A stretch of DNA of 64,000 nucleotides from Stenotrophomonas rhizophila (lineage in GTDB: Bacteria > Pseudomonadota > Gammaproteobacteria > Xanthomonadales > Xanthomonadaceae). How positions within the stretch are numbered: the stretch's first letter is position 1; the number at the start of each line of letters is the position of its first letter. The stretch lies in the NCBI RefSeq assembly GCF_001704155.1, contig NZ_CP016294.1, forward strand, positions 229,001 to 293,000, read 5' to 3'. Of this stretch, positions 40,408-47,679 are shown one piece after another. The notes under the pieces are model-generated. The model searched no databases. It was not told where the DNA came from and saw nothing but the letters and a program-made list of their open reading frames with translations. The position numbers were made by a program, and so were the translations under genes.

Positions 40408-42249
40408 ATGGACACCCTGATGATGGAACTGCTGACCCGCCTGGCCTGGACTTCCGTGCAGAGTGGCGTGCTGGTGGCACTGGTGTGGGGCGTGTGCCGG
40501 CTGCTGCCGCGGCTGCCCGCCGCCACGCGCTGCCGCCTGTGGTGGCTGGTGGCCCTGCAGGCCGTGCTGGGGCTCGTATGGAGCAGCCCGCTCGAACTGG
40601 CGGTACTGCCGGCGCCGGGCATCGACAACGTCACCCTGGTGGCCCAGCCGATGGCGCAGGCGCCGACGACGCTGGCCCCGATGGCAATCGATACCCTGAC
40701 CGCCGCGCCGACCGCTGCGTCGCTGTCCTGGCAGAGCGTGGTGTTCGCGCTGTGGGCGGCAGGCGTGCTGTTGATGATGGTGCATAGCCTGCGTGCCTAC
40801 CGGCAGAGCCGCGCGCTGGTCCGCCATGCGGTGCCCTGCACCGACGCCGGGCTGCAGCAGGCGCTGCAGTTGGCCGCCGAAGCGCATGGGCTTGCCCGCG
40901 CGCCACAGCTGAAGCTGTCCGCGCAGATTCGTTCGCCGCAGCTGATCGGCCCGTGGAACCCGGTGCTGCTGCTGCCCGCACGTGAACTGCCGGCGATGGC
41001 CGCCGATGACCTGGACATGGCGCTGACCCATGAGCTGGTCCACCTGCAGCGCCGCGACCTGTGGTTCGGGCTGCTGCCCGCGCTGGCGCAGCACCTGCTG
41101 TTCTTCCACCCGCTGCTGCACGTGGCCGTGCGCGAATACGCGCTGGCCCGGGAAGAGGCGTGCGACAGCGCGGTGGTGGCCGGGCACGGGCATTGCCGCC
41201 ACGACTACGGCCGCCTCCTGGTGCAGCTGGGCGTGGCCCCGCGACCGGCGGTGGGCGTGGCCAGTGCCTCGCCCAACTTCCGCAGCCTCAAGCGCCGCCT
41301 GCTGACCCTTCAACAGACGGGCAGTTTCCCGCGCGTGGCCTCGCTGACGATCACCGCGCTGTTCGTGGTCATCGGCGTGGCGCCGATGCGGCTGGTGGCT
41401 GCCGTTCCGCCGCCGCCGCCAGCACCCCCGGTGCTGGCCGCTCCGGCTGCACCTGCTGCCCCTGCGGTTCCCGCCGCACCGGCTGTGCCGGCGGCCGTCG
41501 CCGCGCCAGCGGCCCCGGCGGTGCCACGTCCGGCCACTGCACCGCGTGCACCGGCGCCCCCGGCCGCACCCGCACCGCCGCCGCACCCGGACAGTGTGAG
41601 CAGCAGCACCAGCACCAGTACCACCACCATCACCCACGGTCGTCTGGACCTCTCGCACCAGCCGCGCCAAGCCTTCGTGCTGATGGGCGGCGGCGACAAC
41701 TTCGTCGATGCCTCGATGGCCGACCTCAAGCAGGCACAGCGTGATGTGCAGGGTCGCGACCCGGCGCTGTGGGTGCGCGTCGGCAACGAGCGTTACCTCG
41801 TGCGTGATCCGGCGCTGCTGCAGTCGCTGTCCAAAGCCCAGCAGCAGGTGGCCAGGCTGGGCGAGCAGCAGGGCGCGCTGGGCGACCGCATGGGCGCACT
41901 GGGCGAGCAGCAGGGTGAGCTGGGCGAGCGCATTGCCGAGGTGGCGATGCGCGCCAGCCGCGATGCGATGGAGTCGATGGACGCAGCGGAAATGGCCAAC
42001 AATGCCGCGCGTACCACGAAGGGCGATGCAGCGCTGGCCGAACGCGCCGCGCAGCGCGCCAAGGCGGACGCGGCGGCAGCGGTGGACCACCGCCGCATCG
42101 CCGAGATTGCCCGCCAGCAGGCCGAACTGGCCCGCCAGCAGTCAGGCCTGGCGCAGCAGCAGAGCATCGCCTCGGCCCAGATCGCCCGCGACGTGCGCAA
42201 GGCGTTCGACAAGGCACTGGCTGATGGCACCGTGCAGCGCCTGAGGTAA
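40408..42249 (+). CDS. M56 membrane metalloprotease (BlaR1-like) without beta-lactam sensor domain
   Basis: A 613-aa protein. Residues 1-130 hold N-terminal transmembrane helices; the M56 zinc site is THELVHLQRRDLW (His208, Glu209, His212), with EEACDSAVV supplying a further ligand. A hydrophobic segment follows LTITALFVVIGVAPM at about 310-325. After it comes a Pro/Ala-rich stretch (about 335-395) and then a Gln/Ala coiled coil (about 470-610), instead of the penicillin-binding domain of BlaR1. It forms an operon with the BlaI-like repressor. The signal it detects is unknown. Confidence 0.9.
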   Translation: MDTLMMELLTRLAWTSVQSGVLVALVWGVCRLLPRLPAATRCRLWWLVALQAVLGLVWSSPLELAVLPAPGIDNVTLVAQPMAQAPTTLAPMAIDTLTAAPTAASLSWQSVVFALWAAGVLLMMVHSLRAYRQSRALVRHAVPCTDAGLQQALQLAAEAHGLARAPQLKLSAQIRSPQLIGPWNPVLLLPARELPAMAADDLDMALTHELVHLQRRDLWFGLLPALAQHLLFFHPLLHVAVREYALAREEACDSAVVAGHGHCRHDYGRLLVQLGVAPRPAVGVASASPNFRSLKRRLLTLQQTGSFPRVASLTITALFVVIGVAPMRLVAAVPPPPPAPPVLAAPAAPAAPAVPAAPAVPAAVAAPAAPAVPRPATAPRAPAPPAAPAPPPHPDSVSSSTSTSTTTITHGRLDLSHQPRQAFVLMGGGDNFVDASMADLKQAQRDVQGRDPALWVRVGNERYLVRDPALLQSLSKAQQQVARLGEQQGALGDRMGALGEQQGELGERIAEVAMRASRDAMESMDAAEMANNAARTTKGDAALAERAAQRAKADAAAAVDHRRIAEIARQQAELARQQSGLAQQQSIASAQIARDVRKAFDKALADGTVQRLR

Positions 42250-42255
42250 CGGTGA

Positions 42256-42277
42256 TGCCCGGGCGTATGCCCGGGCA
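42256..42277. terminator. Bidirectional hairpin after the M56 gene
   Basis: TGCCCGGGC and GCCCGGGCA form a 9-bp stem with a GTAT loop, 6 bases past the M56 stop and 13 bases from the convergent I78 stop. Confidence 0.6.
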
Positions 42278-42289
42278 CCCCGTCGCCGG

Positions 42290-42616
42290 TCAATTACAAC
42301 CGATGCGCTCAATCTTGTTGTCTGCGTCCACGTTGATCGTCAACCGATCTTCGCGGAAGTCCATGGTGACGGCCATGCCCGGCTTCACCACGCGCGCGTT
42401 CTTTGCACCGCTGGCGGCCACCGCCTTCTTGACCAGCGCTTCGGTCGCCTTCTGTCCATTGAACTGCTCGAGAACGTCGGGATTGCACTTCATGGTGCCT
42501 CCATCAGCGACATGCGGCACCGGGTCGACCACGGCCGGATCGGTGCTGCTCTTGGGCGGGGTGCTGCACGCGGTCAGCGGCAGGGCACAAGCAAGCAACA
42601 GCAGGGACATACGCAT
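42290..42616 (-). CDS. I78-type peptidase inhibitor lipoprotein (third)
   Basis: A 108-aa lipoprotein: MRMSLLLLACALPLTACS signal with lipobox LTAC, then MKCNPDVLEQFNGQKATEAL ... NARVVKPGMAVTMDFREDRL TINVDADNKIERIGCN, an excellent I78 match including VKPG, TMDFREDRL and the terminal Cys. GGAGA precedes the ATG. It probably inhibits a serine protease in the periplasm. It is convergent with the BlaI/M56 operon. Confidence 0.87.
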   Translation of the reverse strand: MRMSLLLLACALPLTACSTPPKSSTDPAVVDPVPHVADGGTMKCNPDVLEQFNGQKATEALVKKAVAASGAKNARVVKPGMAVTMDFREDRLTINVDADNKIERIGCN

Positions 42617-42688
42617 GGCCAGTCTCCGTGAGCGGGTAAGTGCGGCCAGCTTGCACCGCCGCGGCTGCACGGGGTGTCAACGGCCCGC

Positions 42689-43732
42689 TCAGCTGCGGAC
42701 GGGGCCGCCTTCCAGCGCCAGGGTTTCCCGCTCGCGCCGCTCCTCGGCCACCAACCGCTGCATCAGCAGCGACAGCGTCACCACGTCCTGGTGGTTGTGC
42801 TCGGCCACCCGGCGCAGGTTCACCGCGCTGCCACCGCGCAGGTAGTTCAGCCACGCCGTCGGCGCTTCGGAACCGGGCAGGTCGTCTTCGCGCACGATCT
42901 GCAGCAGCTGGCGCTCGATGGTGGCCAGCCGGCAGTTCTCCCAGGTGCCGCGGTAGCGGCGGCGGGTGGGGAACAGCAGGTCCACGTGGTCCAGCGGGGT
43001 GATCGGGCAGCGCTGGCGGGCCAGCCGGTAGCGGGTCTTCAGCAGCGGTGCGTCGTAGCAGCGGCCGTTGTAGCTGGAAAACACCGTGGTGGGCTGCAGC
43101 CAGCGCGCGAACTCGGCCAGCATCGCGGTCTCGGCGGCCATGGTGGTCATCAGCAGCTGGCGGATGCGCAGGCCGTCGCCGCGCGCGGCATCGCGGTGCC
43201 AGTCGGCCGCGCCGATCATGAAGGCACGGGTGCCGGTGCCGCCGGCCAGGCCGGTGGTTTCGGTATCGAAGAACATCAGGTCCTGCGGCTGCACCTGTTC
43301 GCCGTCGCGTTTGGCAAAGGCCAGCGACAGCGGCTGGGTCGGGATGGCCTGCGGCAGGAACGATTCGATCAGGAACAGGCCCGGTGCGATCTCCTCACCC
43401 GGCACATGCCGATCCTGTGCGCTCGCGCGCGGTCGTGCCGCCGCCGTACCGCGATCACGCAGCCCCAGCAGCCGGTGCAGGCCACCCACATCGGGCCTGC
43501 GCAGCGGTGGCGGTGCCGGCACGGGGGCGCTCTCACCGGTCGGCTTGTGGCGGATTTCCTGCTCCACCCAGGCGAACACCGAGTCGGGCGCAGCGCGTCG
43601 CGCCTGTGCATCATTGGCGGCCACCGGCACCGCGGTTGCGGGTACGGCGGCGGGCTCGGCGGTTGCCGGGCGCGGCGTAGCGTCACCGGCCTGGCGCCGC
43701 AGCAGGCGCAGCTTGTCCAGGCTCAGGCTCAA
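42689..43732 (-). CDS. mrfB: RNase H-like exonuclease, MrfB/YprB type
   Basis: A 347-aa protein. Residues 1-115 are Ala/Pro/Arg-rich and of low complexity; residues 150-340 form an RNase H-like exonuclease domain with FFDTETTGLAGGTGTRAF (D-x-E), SSYNGRCYDAPLL, DLLFPTRRRYRGTWENCRL and HNHQDVVTLSLL (H-x3-D). This is the YprB pattern. In Bacillus subtilis the YprA-YprB pair (MrfA-MrfB) removes mitomycin C adducts. The TTG start overlaps the stop of the helicase gene (TTGA), so the two are coupled. Confidence 0.85.
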   Translation of the reverse strand: MSLSLDKLRLLRRQAGDATPRPATAEPAAVPATAVPVAANDAQARRAAPDSVFAWVEQEIRHKPTGESAPVPAPPPLRRPDVGGLHRLLGLRDRGTAAARPRASAQDRHVPGEEIAPGLFLIESFLPQAIPTQPLSLAFAKRDGEQVQPQDLMFFDTETTGLAGGTGTRAFMIGAADWHRDAARGDGLRIRQLLMTTMAAETAMLAEFARWLQPTTVFSSYNGRCYDAPLLKTRYRLARQRCPITPLDHVDLLFPTRRRYRGTWENCRLATIERQLLQIVREDDLPGSEAPTAWLNYLRGGSAVNLRRVAEHNHQDVVTLSLLMQRLVAEERRERETLALEGGPVRS

Positions 43733-46209
43733 AACGGCACCACCTCGGCCTCGTGCTGCGCACGTGCGCTGGCAGCCGGCAGCGCCTGTTCGTCAAACAG
43801 CGCCAGTACCTTCAAGGCCAGCGCCTTGGGCGTGGTGGCATCGTCTTCCTGGCCGGCCAGCACCGGGCCCACGCAGGCCGGGCAACCGGCCTTGCAGTCG
43901 CAGCGCTGCACCAGTTCCTGCGCGCGTTGCAGCAGCTCGGCCTGGCGCAGCCACAGCGGCTCGCTCAAGCCCACGCCGCCGGGGAAGTTGTCGTACAGGT
44001 ACACGGTGGGCACGAACTGCTGCTGCAGTTCGATGGCGCTGGCATCGAACTCGGCGCCACGCAGCTGGCCGCGACCGCTCTGGTCGGCAACTGCAAACCA
44101 CGCGCCGTCGCCATTGCCCACCGCCTTCTGCAGGTCGCGCGCATCGGCCATCACCGCCACCGTGGCGACGATGTGCAGCGCGTAGGCCGCACCCAGGAAG
44201 CCATCCAGTGCTTCCTGTTTCGAATCGAACGCGGTCAGCAGCAGCCCCTGCGGCAGCTGCCACCACACCGCGGTGGTGTGCAGTTCCTGGTCGGGCAGGT
44301 TGACCGGCCCATAGCCGATGTTTTCGTGGGTGTAGTAGCGGATCTTCTTGTAGCCGGCCACGCGCCGCACCACGTGCACTTCGCCGTGGTGCGAATCGCC
44401 CTGGCCGGCCATGCAGCCGTCGAAGCGGTCCAGCACCTTGAGCTTGGTGAAGTCGATGCTGTCGGTGTAGTAGTCCACGTGGGTGCGGGTGACGTAGGCC
44501 TTGCGGCCTTCCCAGTCGAGACGTTCCACCTGGTACGGGGTGGACTGCACCATGTGGATGGCGCCTTCGTACAGGGTCAGCGCGGCGGCGGAGTAATCCA
44601 CCTCGGCAATGATCTGCTGCTTGCCGTCGCTGCGGTCCACCACCACGAAGTTGCCGTCGGCCACCGAGCGCAGGCTCACCGCGTTGGCCGGGTAGCTGTC
44701 GGCGATCCACTCCCAGCGGTCGCCTTCGCGGTGCACCACCTCGGTTTCGGCCAGCGCTTCGAGGAACACCAGCGGATCGATCGGCCCGAACGGGTCGCCG
44801 GCCAGGAACGGCAGCTCGAAGGCGGCGCAGCGGATGTGGTCGAACAGGATCAGCGGCTGGTCCGGGGCGGTGCGCGCGTGTTCGGGCGAGGCCTCGGCGA
44901 AGAAGTCCGGGTGCCGCACCACGTACTGGTCCAGCGGCTGCGAGCTGGCCACCAGCACGCCAAGGGCGGGCTGCTGGCGTCGGCCGGCGCGGCCAAAGCG
45001 CTGCCAGGTGGCGGCCACGCTGCCGGGGTAGCCGTTGAGCACCACCACGTCCAGGCTGCCGATATCCACGCCCAGTTCCAGCGCCGAGGTGCTGACGATG
45101 CCGTCGATGTTGCCGGCGCGCATGGCGCGCTCGGTCTCGCGGCGTTCGGTGGGCAGGTAGCCGCCACGGTAGGCGCGGATGCGTGGGGGCTTGCGCGGGT
45201 CGTGGTCGAAGATGTCCTTCAGGTACTTGGTGAGTACTTCGACCATCAACCGGCTCTGCGCGAAGATCAGCGTCTTCAGCCCGGATTTGATCGCGATGCG
45301 GGCGATGCGGTTGCTCTGCGAACGCGCCGAGGCCCGCAGGCCCAGGTCGGCATTGACCACCGGCGGGTTCCACAGCAGCACGTGCTTGGGCCCGGTCGGT
45401 GCGCCGGATTCGGTGATGGCGGTGACCGGTGCCTCGATCAGCGCTTCGGCATGCGCCTGCGGGTTGCCGATGGTGGCCGAGCACAGGATGAACTGCGGCG
45501 ACACGCCGTAGAAGGCGCAGATCCGCTTGAGCCGGCGCAGCACGTTGGTGACATGGCTGCCGAATACGCCGCGGTAGGTGTGCACCTCATCGATCACCAC
45601 ATAGCGCAGGTTCTCGAAGAACTGCGCCCACTTGGTGTGATGCGGCAGGATGGCCTGGTGCAGCATGTCCGGGTTGGAGACCACGATGTCGCCGTGCAGG
45701 CGGATCGCCTGGCGCGCGTCACCGGGGGTGTCGCCGTCGAACGTGAACGCCTTGACCCCCAGGTCGCCGGCGCGGTTGAGCTCCAGCAGCTCGGCCACCT
45801 GGTCCTGGGCCAACGCCTTGGTTGGGAACAGGTACAGCGCCTTGGCCTTGCCCTGCATGGCGGCGCTGACCACCGGCAGGGTGTAGCACAGCGACTTGCC
45901 GCTGGCGGTGGGGGTGACGATGGCCACGTGCTCACCCCGCTGGGTGGCCTCCCATGCTTCGGCCTGGTGGCTGTACAGCTGCTCGATGCCCCGCGCCTTC
46001 AGCGCGGCGGTCAGCGCGGCCGGCACATCCGCCGGGATGGGCGCATAGCGGCCTTCGCGGCCCGGGATCGTGAAACTGCCGGTGATGCGGTCGGCGTAGC
46101 GCTGCTGCAGCCGCGCGGTGAGCAGCGCGCCGTTGCGCGAGGGCAGCCCGTCGGTGGTCGCGAGGCGGCGCTCGGCATCTTCGGTGCGCTTGGCGAGTTC
46201 GTAGGCCAT
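43729..46209 (-). CDS. mrfA: DEAD/H-box helicase with DUF1998-type zinc module, MrfA/YprA type
   Basis: An 826-aa superfamily 2 helicase. Walker A TPTASGKSLCY, DEVH in VVIDEVHTYRGVFGS, CSATIGN, FAQSRLMVEVL, GIVSTSALELGVDIG and WQRFGRAGRR are all present. The C-terminal region ends with CDCKAGCPACVGP, a four-Cys cluster needed for MrfA function in Bacillus subtilis. The ATG at 46209 has no clear ribosome site; a GTG at 46245 is the alternative. With the downstream exonuclease it makes a UvrABC-independent adduct-repair candidate. Confidence 0.88.
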   Translation of the reverse strand: MAYELAKRTEDAERRLATTDGLPSRNGALLTARLQQRYADRITGSFTIPGREGRYAPIPADVPAALTAALKARGIEQLYSHQAEAWEATQRGEHVAIVTPTASGKSLCYTLPVVSAAMQGKAKALYLFPTKALAQDQVAELLELNRAGDLGVKAFTFDGDTPGDARQAIRLHGDIVVSNPDMLHQAILPHHTKWAQFFENLRYVVIDEVHTYRGVFGSHVTNVLRRLKRICAFYGVSPQFILCSATIGNPQAHAEALIEAPVTAITESGAPTGPKHVLLWNPPVVNADLGLRASARSQSNRIARIAIKSGLKTLIFAQSRLMVEVLTKYLKDIFDHDPRKPPRIRAYRGGYLPTERRETERAMRAGNIDGIVSTSALELGVDIGSLDVVVLNGYPGSVAATWQRFGRAGRRQQPALGVLVASSQPLDQYVVRHPDFFAEASPEHARTAPDQPLILFDHIRCAAFELPFLAGDPFGPIDPLVFLEALAETEVVHREGDRWEWIADSYPANAVSLRSVADGNFVVVDRSDGKQQIIAEVDYSAAALTLYEGAIHMVQSTPYQVERLDWEGRKAYVTRTHVDYYTDSIDFTKLKVLDRFDGCMAGQGDSHHGEVHVVRRVAGYKKIRYYTHENIGYGPVNLPDQELHTTAVWWQLPQGLLLTAFDSKQEALDGFLGAAYALHIVATVAVMADARDLQKAVGNGDGAWFAVADQSGRGQLRGAEFDASAIELQQQFVPTVYLYDNFPGGVGLSEPLWLRQAELLQRAQELVQRCDCKAGCPACVGPVLAGQEDDATTPKALALKVLALFDEQALPAASARAQHEAEVVPF

Positions 46210-46251
46210 GGGTACAACGGTCTGCAAAGGACGCCATGGAAGCACAATCGC

Positions 46252-46268
46252 GTCTCAGCGGTTGAGAC
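46252..46268. promoter_or_regulatory. Short palindrome upstream of mrfA
   Basis: GTCTCA-GCGGT-TGAGAC is a 6-bp inverted repeat just upstream of the mrfA candidate starts. It could be an operator for mrfAB, but it occurs once and no regulator is adjacent. Confidence 0.35.
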
Positions 46269-46383
46269 ATCGCCGGCCGGGCGGGTGAATGATTCAGCGC
46301 CTGCGCTGCGGTCGGGCACGGGCAACGAAATCTGAAGGCGGTCTTCGTACGCTGCGCGCTGGACGCTGCTGACAGGACGACAC

Positions 46384-46842
46384 GTGGCATTACCCACAGG
46401 GATGGCAACAACGACAATGATCGCCGGGCTGCTGCTGGCGAACGGGGCCCAGGCCCAGCAGGATCGCGGCGAACCCGCCGACAGCGCGGACGCCCGCGTC
46501 ACCACGCTGGGCGAGGTGCGCGCGCTCAAGCCCGAGGACGACGTGCCAGTGGACCTGTATCGCTTCAAATCCCCGGTGCAGCCCGAACCCAACGCGTTCA
46601 ACCGCGTCTGGCACGAACCCCCCTCGCTGGAGGAGGTGGGCATGCGCGGCGGCTATTTGATGATGGGCATCAACTACGGCATCGCAAAAACCGCCCAGGG
46701 GCTGCATACCCTGACCCGCGCCCCGGACCCGATCCAGTCCGCCATCGCGCGCCCGCCGCCGCAGCTGGACGCGGCCCAGCAGCGCCGCGCGATGAAATTC
46801 TGTGAGGTGGAGGCGGAGTGTGACCCCGCGTCGGCAAAATGA
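46384..46842 (+). CDS. Hypothetical exported protein
   Basis: A 152-aa product from GTG at 46384 with AGGAC eight bases upstream. It has a signal peptide (cleavage near NGAQA/QQ) and a mature region of no known family; PVQPEPNAFNRVWHEPPSLEE and GGYLMMGINYGIAKTAQGLH are the more conserved-looking segments. Two cysteines at the C-terminus (KFCEVEAECD) may form a disulfide. It stands alone between divergent mrfA and the toxin-antitoxin module. Function unknown. Confidence 0.62.
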   Translation: MALPTGMATTTMIAGLLLANGAQAQQDRGEPADSADARVTTLGEVRALKPEDDVPVDLYRFKSPVQPEPNAFNRVWHEPPSLEEVGMRGGYLMMGINYGIAKTAQGLHTLTRAPDPIQSAIARPPPQLDAAQQRRAMKFCEVEAECDPASAK

Positions 46843-46880
46843 GCGGCTTCAGCCAGTTCATGAGCAATGGTTGTATTATT

Positions 46881-46901
46881 CCCAAGTAATGATTAATTGG
46901 G
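46881..46901. promoter_or_regulatory. Operator dyad and promoter of the toxin-antitoxin module
   Basis: CCCAAGTAAT-G-ATTAATTGGG is a 21-base inverted repeat with nine of ten pairs matching. It lies just upstream of the GGGAGG ribosome site. TATTAT at 46874-46879 is a -10 candidate next to it. The AT-rich stretch stands out against its GC-rich surroundings. It fits autoregulation by an antitoxin or TA complex. Confidence 0.82.
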
Positions 46902-46909
46902 AGGCTGGC

Positions 46910-47377
46910 ATGATGCAGACAGTACAACTCGCCACCGCGAGGGAACTTGCCGCTGCCGGCAGTGTTCACGACACCCTCTTGGTGGGTCAGGCTGGCGGAT
47001 ATGCCGTCACGTTCAAACTTGGGATCGGAGAACGTGCACTGGCCACCAAGGCTGGGGCCACCCGCCTGTTCGCTGGACTCGATGCCGCCGTACGCGTGCT
47101 TCGCAGAGAGCTCGGCATCAACCGGTACCACGTTGATGCAAGTGGCTATTCCGAACCCGAGGAACGGCGTCGGCGACCGGATCGGACTGCAGCGCTGAAG
47201 CAAAGCCATGAGGACGCGGCGTATGCCGAGTTTCTGCGCGAAGGTGCAGCAAAGGCGCTGGCTGACACCCGGCCGCCGCTTTCGAGCGCGGACGCAAAGG
47301 CGCACATGGACGACATCAAAGCCAGGCACCTGGCCCAGCTGGATGAAATGATGAGGCGGAAGGACCGGAAGAGGTGA
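46910..47377 (+). CDS. Antitoxin of a type II toxin-antitoxin module (ParC-like)
   Basis: A 155-aa protein starting at ATG 46910 with GGGAGG eight bases upstream. The N-terminal 90 residues are beta-rich (TVQLATARELAAA, GYAVTFKLGIGERAL) with RLFAGLDAAVRVLRRELGI, similar to remembered ParC-type stability determinants; the C-terminal half is a charged helix likely to wrap the toxin. Stop overlaps the toxin start (GTGA). An operator dyad lies just upstream, so it is probably autoregulated. The DNA-binding part is not certain. Confidence 0.72.
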   Translation: MMQTVQLATARELAAAGSVHDTLLVGQAGGYAVTFKLGIGERALATKAGATRLFAGLDAAVRVLRRELGINRYHVDASGYSEPEERRRRPDRTAALKQSHEDAAYAEFLREGAAKALADTRPPLSSADAKAHMDDIKARHLAQLDEMMRRKDRKR

Positions 47378-47679
47378 GCGTCCTGTGGACACCTTCGGCA
47401 CTGGAGGATCGCCAGCGACTTCTTGATGCGGCATTCGCCCGCGCGATGGACTACGAAGATCCTGCGATCTACCGCGCCTCGTTGGAAGCGGACGCGAACA
47501 TGGAGCAGGAGGCTGATGCCCTGGACGGCGTGGCCACTTGGCGACAGGGACCTCTAAAGGGCACACGCCTCTACGTATGCAGAAGCACGCGCCATCTTCT
47601 TGTATACACGCGCGAAGGTAACGATGTGCGGATCATCTCGTTGGCGCCCGCTGCTTCTGACTGGAAGCGTTCAACCTGA
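47374..47679 (+). CDS. RelE/ParE-family toxin
   Basis: A 101-aa toxin of the ParE/RelE superfamily. It begins VLWTPSALEDRQRLLDAAFA and ends with LYVCRSTRHLLVYTREGNDVRIISL, the beta-hairpin core typical of ParE. The GTG start overlaps the antitoxin stop, so the pair is translationally coupled. ParE toxins poison gyrase, RelE ones cleave mRNA; which applies is not clear. Its last 9 bases overlap the 3' end of the convergent BAT gene, so it is close-packed against that operon. Confidence 0.82.
   Translation: MSVLWTPSALEDRQRLLDAAFARAMDYEDPAIYRASLEADANMEQEADALDGVATWRQGPLKGTRLYVCRSTRHLLVYTREGNDVRIISLAPAASDWKRST

Noticed and set aside
40018-42249. Beta-lactam resistance regulation by BlaI/BlaR1
   Set aside because: The protease lacks the penicillin-binding sensor domain and there is no beta-lactamase gene in the window.
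46252-46268. LexA box upstream of mrfA
   Set aside because: GTCTCA-N5-TGAGAC does not fit the remembered Xanthomonadaceae LexA consensus (TTAG-N6-TACTA); kept only as an unassigned palindrome.
43753-46335. A long plus-strand open frame opposite the helicase gene
   Set aside because: Antisense shadow of the motif-complete MrfA-like helicase; His/Gln/Arg-rich without family features.
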